A DNA stretch of 64,000 nucleotides from an uncultured Lachnospiraceae bacterium (GTDB taxonomy: Bacteria; Bacillota_A; Clostridia; Lachnospirales; Lachnospiraceae), in contig CAJTOU010000005.1 of assembly GCA_910577835.1 (NCBI GenBank), positions 1 to 64,000 of the forward strand, in the 5' to 3' direction. The notes beneath the pieces are model-generated. The model saw only the letters and a program-made list of their open reading frames with translations. It ran no database searches and was not told the DNA's origin. This document shows positions 17,302 through 25,659 of the stretch, piece after piece; position 1 is the stretch's first letter, and each line of letters begins with the position of its first letter. A program made the position numbers and the translations under genes.

Positions 17302-18585
17302 ATGTTGGACATGAAGTTTTTAAGGGAGAACCCTGAGCTTGTAAAAGAGAATATCAAAAAAAAGTTTCAGGACAGCAAGCTCCCTTTGGTAGATGAAGTA
17401 ATCGGGTTAGATGCCGAGAGCAGAAAGGCAAAGCAGGAGGCTGACGCACTTCGGGCAGAGAGAAATAAAATTTCCAAACAGATAGGAGCTTTGATGGCTC
17501 AGGGAAAAAAGGAAGAAGCAGAAGAGACAAAGAAACTGGTGACGGAAAAGGGAGAGCTTCTGGCTTCTCTTGAAGCGAAAGAAGCTGAATATGCAGAAAA
17601 GATTTATAAAATCATGCTGCTCATTCCAAATATCATTGATGAATCCGTACCAGTCGGCAGAGATGACAGTGAAAATGTCGAGGTAGAGAAATTCGGAGAA
17701 CCGACCGTTCCGGATTTTGAAATCCCTTATCACTCTGAAATTATGGAGAGCTTTGACGGACTCGACCTTGACAGCGCGAGAGAGGTAGCCGGTAATGGAT
17801 TTTATTATCTGATGGGAGATATTGCAAGACTCCATTCAGCAGTGATTTCTTACGCAAGAGATTTTATGATTGACAGAGGCTTTACCTATTGTGTGCCGCC
17901 GTTTATGATTCGCAGCAATGTGGTGACAGGCGTGATGTCGCAGACAGAGATGGATGCCATGATGTATAAGATTGAGGGAGAGGACCTTTATCTTATTGGG
18001 ACAAGCGAACATTCCATGATTGGAAAATTTATTAACAAAATATTAGATGAAGAAAAACTTCCATATACTCTGACCAGCTATTCTCCGTGTTTTCGAAAAG
18101 AAAAGGGCGCTCACGGCATAGAAGAACGTGGTGTATATAGAATTCATCAGTTTGAAAAGCAGGAAATGATAGTTGTATGCAAGCCGGAGGAAAGCAAGAT
18201 GTGGTTTGAAAAGCTATGGCAGAATACAGTAGATTTATTCCGAAGCCTTGATATTCCGGTGAGAACATTGGAGTGCTGTTCAGGGGACCTTGCGGACTTA
18301 AAGGTAAAATCCATAGATGTAGAGGCGTGGTCGCCGAGACAGAAAAAGTATTTTGAAGTGGGAAGCTGCTCGAATCTCGGTGATGCGCAGGCAAGAAGAT
18401 TAAAAATTCGTGTCAATGGTGAGAATGGCAAGTATCTGGCGCATACATTAAATAATACAGTAGTAGCTCCGCCGAGAATGTTAATTGCATTTCTGGAAAA
18501 TAATCTTGAGGCTGACGGAAGCGTCAGAATACCAGAGGCTTTAAGGCCATATATGGGCGGAATAGAAAAAATAGTGAAAAAATAA
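17302..18585 (+). CDS. serS: Seryl-tRNA synthetase
   Basis: A 427-residue class II synthetase charging tRNA-Ser. Residues about 30-105 form the long antiparallel coiled coil that grips the tRNA variable arm. Motif 2 is seen in CFRKEKGAHGIEERGVYRIH, with the downstream FEKQEM, and motif 3 lies in the C-terminal segment HTLNNTVVAPPRMLIAFLEN. Length is normal. It stands 17 nt before glyA, and both genes use serine, so co-expression is sensible. AAAGGA precedes the ATG. No T-box antiterminator sequence was found in the leader. Confidence 0.95.
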   Translation: MLDMKFLRENPELVKENIKKKFQDSKLPLVDEVIGLDAESRKAKQEADALRAERNKISKQIGALMAQGKKEEAEETKKLVTEKGELLASLEAKEAEYAEKIYKIMLLIPNIIDESVPVGRDDSENVEVEKFGEPTVPDFEIPYHSEIMESFDGLDLDSAREVAGNGFYYLMGDIARLHSAVISYARDFMIDRGFTYCVPPFMIRSNVVTGVMSQTEMDAMMYKIEGEDLYLIGTSEHSMIGKFINKILDEEKLPYTLTSYSPCFRKEKGAHGIEERGVYRIHQFEKQEMIVVCKPEESKMWFEKLWQNTVDLFRSLDIPVRTLECCSGDLADLKVKSIDVEAWSPRQKKYFEVGSCSNLGDAQARRLKIRVNGENGKYLAHTLNNTVVAPPRMLIAFLENNLEADGSVRIPEALRPYMGGIEKIVKK

Positions 18586-18602
18586 TTGGAGGTATTATAA
18601 AT

Positions 18603-19841
18603 ATGTTTTCATTTGATGAGGTAAAGAATTTTGATGCAGAAGTAGCAAAAGCTATGAGCGACGAGCTGAAAAGACAGCAGGACCATATCGAGCTGATTGC
18701 TTCGGAAAATATTGTAAGCAAGGCAGTTATGGCGGCTATGGGCAGTATTCTGACAAATAAGTATGCGGAAGGATATCCGGGCAAGAGATATTACGGCGGC
18801 TGCGAATATGTAGACGTAGTAGAGGATTTGGCAAGAGAAAGAGCAAAGGAGCTGTTTGGCTGCGAGTATGCAAATGTTCAGCCTCATTCCGGCGCGCAGG
18901 CAAATATGGCAGTATTTTTTGCAATGATGCAGCCGGGAGATACCTTTATGGGAATGGGTCTTTCTGACGGTGGTCATCTGACTCATGGCTCACCGGTAAA
19001 TATGTCTGGTAAATATTTTCATATTGTTCCTTATGGTGTCAATGAAGATGGTTTTATTGACTATGACGAGGTGTTAAGGATTGCAAAGGAAGCAAAGCCG
19101 AAGCTGATTGTAGCAGGAGCAAGCGCATATCCGAGAGAAATTGACTTTAAGAGATTTCGTGAGATTGCAGATGAAGTAGGAGCATATCTTATGGTGGATA
19201 TGGCACATATTGCAGGTCTTGTGGCAGCAGGACTTCATATGAGCCCGATTCCTTATGCGCATGTAACGACCACTACTACACATAAAACACTTCGTGGACC
19301 GCGTGGAGGCATGATTTTGTGCAGCAATGAAGTGAATGAGAAGTTTAATTTTAATAAAGCGGTATTTCCGGGAATTCAGGGAGGACCTCTGATGCATGTA
19401 ATTGCGGCAAAGGCAGTATGCTTCAAAGAGGCGCTTGATGACAGCTATAAAGTATATATGGGAAATGTAAAGAAAAATGCTGCGGCTCTGGCACAAGGGC
19501 TGACAAAGAGAGGTTTTACACTGGTTTCCGGCGGAACAGACAATCATTTGATGTTAGTAGATTTAAGAAATATGAATATTACCGGCAAGCAGTGTGAGAA
19601 GCTGTTGGATGCTGCAAATATTACATGTAATAAAAATACAATTCCAAAGGACCCTGCTTCACCATTTGTTACCAGCGGTATCAGAATCGGTACACCGGCT
19701 GTTACTACAAGAGGAATGAATACAGAGGATATGGATAAAATTGCGGAAGCGATTGCCATGTTAGTAAAAGATGTAGACGCAAATAAGGAAGCTGCAATGA
19801 AGATTGTGAAGGAGCTGACGGATAAATATCCGATTTACTAA
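18603..19841 (+). CDS. glyA: Serine hydroxymethyltransferase
   Basis: A 412-residue PLP enzyme that converts serine and tetrahydrofolate to glycine and 5,10-methylene-THF. The N-terminal ELIASENIVSKAVM, the segment GYPGKRYYGGCEYVD and the PLP-lysine motif TTTTHKTLRGPRGG are all typical. Length is normal for the family. It follows serS by 17 nt with TGGAGG before the ATG, so it is in the same operon. The folate role links it loosely to the cyclo-ligase gene at 60432. Confidence 0.95.
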   Translation: MFSFDEVKNFDAEVAKAMSDELKRQQDHIELIASENIVSKAVMAAMGSILTNKYAEGYPGKRYYGGCEYVDVVEDLARERAKELFGCEYANVQPHSGAQANMAVFFAMMQPGDTFMGMGLSDGGHLTHGSPVNMSGKYFHIVPYGVNEDGFIDYDEVLRIAKEAKPKLIVAGASAYPREIDFKRFREIADEVGAYLMVDMAHIAGLVAAGLHMSPIPYAHVTTTTTHKTLRGPRGGMILCSNEVNEKFNFNKAVFPGIQGGPLMHVIAAKAVCFKEALDDSYKVYMGNVKKNAAALAQGLTKRGFTLVSGGTDNHLMLVDLRNMNITGKQCEKLLDAANITCNKNTIPKDPASPFVTSGIRIGTPAVTTRGMNTEDMDKIAEAIAMLVKDVDANKEAAMKIVKELTDKYPIY

Positions 19842-19893
19842 ATCTATATGCAGTAAGGATGTGCGATGATAGGACAGATTGGAGAGAAAAAGT

Positions 19894-20994
19894 ATGGCAG
19901 GTTCAATATTGGGAACAATATTTAAAATATCCACATGGGGAGAGTCTCATGGAAAAGGTATTGGTGTGGTAATAGACGGATGTCCCGCGGGGCTGGAATT
20001 GTGCGAAAATGATATTCAGGTTTATTTAAACAGGAGAAAACCGGGCCAGTCAAGATTTTCAACGCCAAGAAAAGAAGACGATGCAGTCGAGATTCTTTCC
20101 GGAGTGTTTGAAGGAAAGACGACAGGTACGCCAATTTCTATGGTGGTATTTAATAAGACACAGCGGTCTTCCGATTATTCTGAAATCGCACAGTATTACA
20201 GACCGGGACATGCGGATTATACTTTTGATGAAAAGTATGGATTTCGTGATTACCGTGGCGGCGGGCGTTCTTCTGGCAGAGAGACGACTGCGAGAGTAGC
20301 TGCCGGAGCTGTGGCGGCAAAGCTGCTTGCAGAGCTTGGAATTGAAGTAAATGCTTATACAAGGTCGATTCATGATATTGAAATTGACTATGAAAATTTT
20401 GAATTGGAAGAAAGATTTCACAATCCTGTCTGTATGCCTGATAAAAAGGCAGCAAAGCAGGTGGAGGAATTTTTGAAGAAAAAAATGGAAGAGAAGGATT
20501 CTGTCGGCGGTGTTGTGGAATGCGTCATATCGCATATGATAACCGGAATAGGAGAACCTGTATTCGATAAGCTTGATGCCAGACTTGCGCAGGCTGTTAT
20601 GTCGATTGGCGCAGTCAAGGGCGTGGAGATAGGAGCCGGATTTGAGGCGGCAAAGATGTGCGGGTCAGAGGATAACGACCAGTTTTGCATAAATGGAGAA
20701 AAGATAGGAAAGCTGACAAATCATGCAGGAGGAACGCTTGGCGGTATCAGCGATGGTTCTGATATCGTTCTGAGGGCCGCCTTTAAGCCGACACCGTCTA
20801 TCTTTCAGACACAGAGAACAGTCAACAGGCAGCACGAAGAGATTGAGATTCAGATAAAAGGCCGTCATGACCCGATTATTGTTCCAAGAGCAGTTGTAGT
20901 AGTTGAGGCTATGACAGCTATTACAGTACTTGATTTGCTTTTGATGAGCATGACTTCTACCTTGAATGGGATTAAACATTTTTTCAGTCAGTGA
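19894..20994 (+). CDS. aroC: Chorismate synthase
   Basis: A 366-residue FMN-dependent enzyme for the last step of the shikimate pathway (EPSP to chorismate). The start ISTWGESHGKGIGVVIDG is the family signature, and RGGGRSSGRETTARVAAGA and the C-terminal EAMTAITVLDLLL are also conserved. The ATG at 19894 is chosen because GGAGAG lies seven bases upstream; an in-frame TTG at 19879 is less likely. It lies 52 nt after glyA and may be the last gene of that transcript. No hairpin terminator was seen after it. Confidence 0.94.
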   Translation: MAGSILGTIFKISTWGESHGKGIGVVIDGCPAGLELCENDIQVYLNRRKPGQSRFSTPRKEDDAVEILSGVFEGKTTGTPISMVVFNKTQRSSDYSEIAQYYRPGHADYTFDEKYGFRDYRGGGRSSGRETTARVAAGAVAAKLLAELGIEVNAYTRSIHDIEIDYENFELEERFHNPVCMPDKKAAKQVEEFLKKKMEEKDSVGGVVECVISHMITGIGEPVFDKLDARLAQAVMSIGAVKGVEIGAGFEAAKMCGSEDNDQFCINGEKIGKLTNHAGGTLGGISDGSDIVLRAAFKPTPSIFQTQRTVNRQHEEIEIQIKGRHDPIIVPRAVVVVEAMTAITVLDLLLMSMTSTLNGIKHFFSQ

Positions 20995-21121
20995 TAATTT
21001 AACTCTTTTTTCGAAATGGTGTGTCCGTTGAAAATAAACTTATATATTATAAATAGTCCATAACTATTTTACTGTCAAATATAAACCGGAAATAAAAAAA
21101 GGAAGCATATGGATAGAAAAA

Positions 21122-21691
21122 ATGGATATTGAATATAAAAAAATAACAGAATTTCCTCGTGGAACACTCGTGGCTCTTTTAAAAGATGGTTATTCTTTCG
21201 AGCCGAAATTTGAGCGCGATTGGCATAAACAATGGCAGGAGTTTGATGATTTCTTTTATGATAACCCCCGTATTGCCGAGTTTAGCGGATTTATGACAGT
21301 TTTGGAAGAAAAACCTATCGGGTTTGTTTCGTGGAACCCGACAAATTTGCCTGAATTAACAGAAGTTGGACACAACTGTATTTTGACAAAATACAAGGGA
21401 AACGGTTATGGCAAACGGCAGATGCAGGAGGCTGTTCAACGTATGATTGCGCAGGGAGCAAAAAAGATAGTTGTTTGTACAAATGAGATTTGTGTTCCTG
21501 CTCAACATACCTATGAAAGTGCGGGTTTTCAATTTGTAAAAAAGAGTGAGGAAACATTCTGCCCTGAATATGCAGGGCAAAGAATACATTACGAAATTGT
21601 AGTAGATTTTTACAACAGCCTGTATTGTGAGGCAAATTCTTCTTATCAAAATGGCAAAAATGAGTTAAGTAATCAAATTGATTTTTCATAA
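21122..21691 (+). CDS. GNAT-family N-acetyltransferase
   Basis: A 189-residue protein with the GNAT fold. TKYKGNGYGKRQMQEAVQRM is the acetyl-CoA-binding motif A (Q/R-x-x-G-x-G/A), and the C-terminal AQHTYESAGFQFVKK is the motif B region. FERDWHKQWQEFDDFF near the N-terminus is typical of a small subgroup annotated as putative acetyltransferases. Substrate is unknown. A weak GGAAG lies upstream of the ATG. It is monocistronic, 127 nt after aroC, and ends against the convergent surface-modification operon at a two-way terminator. Its tail beyond residue 165 looks unstructured. Confidence 0.8.
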   Translation: MDIEYKKITEFPRGTLVALLKDGYSFEPKFERDWHKQWQEFDDFFYDNPRIAEFSGFMTVLEEKPIGFVSWNPTNLPELTEVGHNCILTKYKGNGYGKRQMQEAVQRMIAQGAKKIVVCTNEICVPAQHTYESAGFQFVKKSEETFCPEYAGQRIHYEIVVDFYNSLYCEANSSYQNGKNELSNQIDFS

Positions 21692-21763
21692 TAACTTCAA
21701 ACAAAGTATATGAAAAATTCTCACAAATTTATAATATTACAATATTTTAATCTAAAATGCAAA

Positions 21764-21821
21764 AGAAAAACAGCCCGTTGAGCAGTACTATATAAATATT
21801 GCTACAACAAGCTGTTTTTTT
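21764..21821. terminator. Bidirectional intrinsic terminator
   Basis: AAAAACAGC (21766-21773) pairs with GCTGTTTTT (21811-21819), with further pairing inside (CGTTG with CAAC), giving A-runs on one side and T-runs on the other. It sits between the GNAT gene and the convergent minus-strand operon that ends at 21858, so it can stop transcription both ways. Confidence 0.75.
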
Positions 21822-21857
21822 GATACCTTAGCGAATCACATTATATTAGCCTAATAA

Positions 21858-22556
21858 TTATCTGCCCTGATTTAACACCATAGAATCATACTCAATCGAA
21901 GTAATCTCCTCATTTTCAATAATAAACGACAGCTTCATATTATCTTTTGTATATCTGTAAAACCCGCTCGAGACTTCATAATCTGTCCCATATGCTTTTT
22001 CCATATCTTCCTTGCTCATTCCAATACAAACTCCTTCAGGGGTAGAAACTAAATCATCTAAAAATAAAATCATGGAAATTTTGTCTGTATCGCCGTCAGG
22101 ATAAGTATCTATCTCAAAATGACTGTAAGTATACATTTTATCAATCCCCTGAAAAGCACAGCTCGGCGCCTCAAAATAGCTGTCAGCTTCGCCCAGACTT
22201 TGAATAACCAAAGCAGCATCCATATCAACACCAATAGAAATCATTCCAGATGTTCCCTGTGTCTCAAATATATATCCTGTCAAATTTGGCTGAGCAGATA
22301 TATTTGCTTTCTCCGTTTCTTTTGGAGAAGAAGTATCTTTCTGAGAGGAAGTCTCATCAGGATTTTCTTTAGAATCGTTATTTGTATTGTCTGTTTCTTC
22401 TTTTTGATTGGAACTCTTTTCCTGTTCGGCAGACGAATCTGCTTCCTTTGTTGGACTGTCTTTTGAAATTACCTTCACATCATCTTTTGTACCACATCCT
22501 GTCAAACTCACTGTCAGACAGGCAACCAATAATAGCATTGAAAATTTCTTCTTCAT
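21858..22556 (-). CDS. Putative lipoprotein, last gene of the variant aminoacylation operon
   Basis: A 232-residue protein with a lipoprotein signal peptide (MKKKFSMLLLVACLTVSLTGC); Cys21 is the predicted lipid attachment site. Residues 25-95 are a low-complexity acidic/Ser/Lys/Gln linker. The folded part (about 95-232) has GTSGMISIGVDMDAAL and GVCIGMSKEDMEKAYGTDYE, the latter resembling small SmpA/BamE-like or DUF4309-like lipoprotein folds. I do not assign a family. It lies 18 nt after the DltD-like gene, so it is probably part of that operon and acts on the outer face of the membrane. Role is inferred from context only. Confidence 0.65.
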   Translation of the reverse strand: MKKKFSMLLLVACLTVSLTGCGTKDDVKVISKDSPTKEADSSAEQEKSSNQKEETDNTNNDSKENPDETSSQKDTSSPKETEKANISAQPNLTGYIFETQGTSGMISIGVDMDAALVIQSLGEADSYFEAPSCAFQGIDKMYTYSHFEIDTYPDGDTDKISMILFLDDLVSTPEGVCIGMSKEDMEKAYGTDYEVSSGFYRYTKDNMKLSFIIENEEITSIEYDSMVLNQGR

Positions 22557-22574
22557 TTATGAATCCTCCTTTTG

Positions 22575-22646
22575 TTATAAATTATCTTTTTGATATAAAT
22601 TATCCTCTTGAGAAAGTTTTTCCTTTTGAGATAACTGTTCCTCTTG
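22575..22646 (-). repeat. Four tandem 18-bp units at the 3' end of the DltD-like gene
   Basis: The last 72 nt divide into four 18-bp units (22629-22646, 22611-22628, 22593-22610, 22575-22592 in gene order), each beginning CAA and coding Q-x-x-x-L-S/Y; the last contains the stop. Unit number can change without a frameshift, so tail length may vary between strains. Confidence 0.65.
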
Positions 22647-23690
22647 ATTCTTTATCTCTTCATAATAGGATTTTAATTTTTTCTCCCATGAAGCCTCAAG
22701 CGCCTTTTCTCCCCGTCTGCTTGACAGATGACATTCTTCTATCAGAATTTTTCCAAAATAATAAGATAACTTCTCCGCACCGGAAAGATTCAAGTGCAGA
22801 CCTCCGTCATAGGTATCTGTCTGAAAATCCAGCCCGATTTCTTCTGTAACATCCAGAAAATTATAATATTTTAAATTATGCCTGTCAGCATAATCAATTA
22901 TCTGTTCATCCCATTCCTCATACCAGTATGGATATAAACTCGGTGCCTTCACAAGTACCAGCTCCACGCCGTTTTCTTCGCAGAGAGCAGTCATTTTATC
23001 AAGATATGTATAAGCCAATTCACCAAAGGAATAATCCCCCAGAGGTCTTCCTTTCGGCACAGTACCGGCGGGCTTTACATCCACCCGCATATAATAGCCA
23101 TTATGTGTCACTTTATCTTTATGAAACAGATAAGTAAAATCATCTTTTTCCAATTCCAAAGCTCTTGAATGATAACGGAGAATTGGAAATAAGTATTCTA
23201 TTAAATGCTCCTCATCTGTCATAGAGGCCTGCACAGCCTTTATTTTAGAGGAAGAAAGGCGCATACCGTCAAGAGTCATACGGTTATAAGCTTCGCTCTG
23301 CGGTGTATTATACTGCATGGATAACACATTAAATACTACGACCTTCGGCTTTTCATACCGAAAAGTTTCTTCCATCAGATAATAAGACTGCCAGATAAGC
23401 TGCTGTGCGCTTCCACGGATATAACTGTTAATGCCATATTCCTTCCACAATACAGCAGGAGAAATATTTTCATAGAGTTCACAGTCTCCAATAAAAATAA
23501 CATCATGATTTTTTTCTTCTTCATAGTATTCGGCAATCATGGCTCCTTCGACAATTCCATGCATATATTTCGGCATAAGAAGCGCCTGAATCAGCCAGAG
23601 ACCTGATAAAACCAAAGTAACAGACAAAACTGCCGTAAAAATCTGTTTCAGTTTGACTTTTTTCAGCTTTTTTTTCGCATTATCCTTCAT
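22575..23690 (-). CDS. DltD-like SGNH-type membrane protein with Cys nucleophile
   Basis: A 371-residue protein with one N-terminal membrane helix (about 16-37) and an extracellular SGNH-like domain. DVIFIGDCELYENISP (63-78) is the block I motif, but Cys70 replaces the usual Ser. Asp295 and His299 in YDGGLHLN fit the block V D-x-x-x-H pair. This architecture parallels DltD, which acts with the MBOAT DltB in D-alanine transfer. It follows the MBOAT gene by 68 nt. The last 24 residues are a short tandem repeat (Q-x-x-x-L-S, four units). A thiol in place of Ser could work by thioester chemistry; this is inference. Other uncharacterised clostridial relatives may share the Cys. Confidence 0.7.
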   Translation of the reverse strand: MKDNAKKKLKKVKLKQIFTAVLSVTLVLSGLWLIQALLMPKYMHGIVEGAMIAEYYEEEKNHDVIFIGDCELYENISPAVLWKEYGINSYIRGSAQQLIWQSYYLMEETFRYEKPKVVVFNVLSMQYNTPQSEAYNRMTLDGMRLSSSKIKAVQASMTDEEHLIEYLFPILRYHSRALELEKDDFTYLFHKDKVTHNGYYMRVDVKPAGTVPKGRPLGDYSFGELAYTYLDKMTALCEENGVELVLVKAPSLYPYWYEEWDEQIIDYADRHNLKYYNFLDVTEEIGLDFQTDTYDGGLHLNLSGAEKLSYYFGKILIEECHLSSRRGEKALEASWEKKLKSYYEEIKNQEEQLSQKEKLSQEDNLYQKDNL

Positions 23691-23758
23691 ATCATACCTC
23701 GCTGCAACATCATCTCATTGCAAATATACCTTAATATCATATTTTCTGTTGAATCTCA

Positions 23759-25360
23759 TTAAAACTGATTATAAATAAACTGACTCGCATCATAGCCGAT
23801 TCCATAAGCTCCAAAGACAAGAACTGCTAAAAATAAACCATACCATACCACAAATCGGCATGGCGCCTTCATGTCAGCTATCTGTTCCCGAACGCTTCCT
23901 TTTCTCTGCAAAAGACTGACTGTGACTAAAATAATCAGTCCCACAGCAAGTATTAAATAATCAAATCCCGCCAGCCCCAGAGACAGAAAACTTTCTCTGC
24001 TGAAATTTGAAACCTGAAAATCTGCAAACATGCTGCCAAACATACGAAAAGTCAATGGAACATCCCGATAGCAGTCAAACATACGCAGACAGCTCATCAA
24101 TAAAACAGTACGAATTACCTGAAACATGCGGTAATATAATTTGTCCGACACATGAAATCTTTTATGAAACCGTTCATAAAGCGGCTCAAATTCCTGTGAA
24201 ATCATAATTACTACAAAGTTTCCCAGTCCCCATACAATAAAATTCCAGCTTGCCCCATGCCAGATACCCGTAGTAAACCATACCACAAACGAGGAGAGAT
24301 AAACAGAAACCCGCTTGCCAATTATATTTCCAAAATGTTTTCTGGAAAATTTATTAATTTTAAGCATTGGCTGACAAACCGAAATCGGATAAAAAATATA
24401 ATCCGTAAACCATGTACCCATTGTAATATGCCACCGCTTCCAGTATTCCTTAATATTTTTTGAAAAATACGGCCTTTTAAAATTCTCGGTAATATGTATT
24501 CCCAGTGTTTGAGCAGTTCCGATTGTAATATCGATGCCTCCGGTAAAATCTGCATATAATTCCAGCGCATAAAACAGCATGCCGATAAGTACAAAGCCGC
24601 CTTTGTAGGTATCTGTATCATGAATAATAAGATTTACTGCGGGAAGTATTCTGTCTGCGATTACCAGCTTTTTAAAAAATCCCCAGAGAATTCGCTCTAA
24701 GCCAAAGGAAATCGTTTTCCATTCAACTTTGTGCTGCTCAAACAGCGATTTGGACAAGTCATTAAATCTACTGATAGGACCCTGCACAAGCTGAGGAAAA
24801 AATGAAACAAACAACGCAAATCGAAAAGGATTTTTTTCTGCATTATATTTTCCATAATAAATATCAATTAAATATCCTAAAGACTGAAAAGTATAAAAAG
24901 AAATTCCCATTGGTACTATAATATTGATAAAAGAAATCTCAGTTCCTCCAAAAAGCTGAAAGAGAGAATTTATATTTGATATGGCAAAATTTGTATATTT
25001 TACAACAGCCAGAATTCCAAGATTCAGCAGAAGGCCAAGCAGCAACAGATGAAATTCTTTTTTCTTTTCTTTTTCTTTCAGAAGTTTTTTCTGCTCTCTG
25101 TCCAATTGTTTTTTTTGACTATTATACCAGTCTTTAAACCTTTCCTTTTTCCGCTCAATTGCTCTTGCCGTAATGTAAACAGTAATGGTAGTTGCCATGA
25201 TATAAAGCAGGTACCATGGGTTTGCAATAAAATAAAATAAATAGCTTGCAAGAAGCAGAAAAGGCCATTGCAGCTTTTTTGGAATTATATAATATAGTAA
25301 AAATACAATTCCAAGAAAAAGCAAAAACTCATAAGATGTAAACAACATGGCAATATCCAA
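23759..25360 (-). CDS. MBOAT-family O-acyltransferase (DltB/AlgI-like)
   Basis: A 533-residue polytopic membrane protein of the MBOAT family. The two family histidines are visible: His311 in EYWKRWHITMGTW and the catalytic His368 in TTGIWHGASWNFIVWG. About eleven hydrophobic segments can be counted. A long basic coiled stretch (about 70-103) lies between early helices and should be cytoplasmic. It is larger than typical DltB (about 400 residues) and closer to AlgI/PatB-type MBOATs. In the Dlt pathway this protein passes an activated acyl group from the carrier protein across the membrane. Its place between the carrier gene (17 nt upstream) and the DltD-like gene supports that role here. Confidence 0.85.
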   Translation of the reverse strand: MDIAMLFTSYEFLLFLGIVFLLYYIIPKKLQWPFLLLASYLFYFIANPWYLLYIMATTITVYITARAIERKKERFKDWYNSQKKQLDREQKKLLKEKEKKKEFHLLLLGLLLNLGILAVVKYTNFAISNINSLFQLFGGTEISFINIIVPMGISFYTFQSLGYLIDIYYGKYNAEKNPFRFALFVSFFPQLVQGPISRFNDLSKSLFEQHKVEWKTISFGLERILWGFFKKLVIADRILPAVNLIIHDTDTYKGGFVLIGMLFYALELYADFTGGIDITIGTAQTLGIHITENFKRPYFSKNIKEYWKRWHITMGTWFTDYIFYPISVCQPMLKINKFSRKHFGNIIGKRVSVYLSSFVVWFTTGIWHGASWNFIVWGLGNFVVIMISQEFEPLYERFHKRFHVSDKLYYRMFQVIRTVLLMSCLRMFDCYRDVPLTFRMFGSMFADFQVSNFSRESFLSLGLAGFDYLILAVGLIILVTVSLLQRKGSVREQIADMKAPCRFVVWYGLFLAVLVFGAYGIGYDASQFIYNQF

Positions 25361-25377
25361 TCCTTATTTAAAATTTT

Positions 25378-25635
25378 TTATTCCTCATCTTCAAGCTTGA
25401 TTTTGATTAATTCAGCTAGAGCAGAAGCACTATTAAAGTTTTCCGGTATAATTTCATCTGCGGATATTGTTACATCAAAAATATCTGCAATATCGGATAC
25501 AAGCGTGACAATATCAAAAGAGTCGAGAATCCCTGCATCCACAAGTTCTTTGTTAATTGTAAAATCCACATCAGGGTGAAGATTTTGTAAGATTTCTAAT
25601 AATTCTAAATAGATGCCTTCATTAAATTTATCCAT
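25378..25635 (-). CDS. Acyl/aminoacyl carrier protein (DltC-like)
   Basis: An 85-residue acidic four-helix carrier protein. Ser39 in AGILDSFDIVTLVSDI is the expected phosphopantetheine attachment site; DSFDIV at this position resembles DltC and other aminoacyl carriers rather than the DSLDxVE of fatty-acid ACP. It lies between the adenylation gene (24 nt) and the MBOAT gene (17 nt), so it should carry the amino acid as a thioester. It has a good AAAGGAGA before the ATG. Holo-ACP synthase is not in the window. Confidence 0.85.
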   Translation of the reverse strand: MDKFNEGIYLELLEILQNLHPDVDFTINKELVDAGILDSFDIVTLVSDIADIFDVTISADEIIPENFNSASALAELIKIKLEDEE

Positions 25636-25659
25636 TGTTTTCTCCTTTCATTTGGGCAA

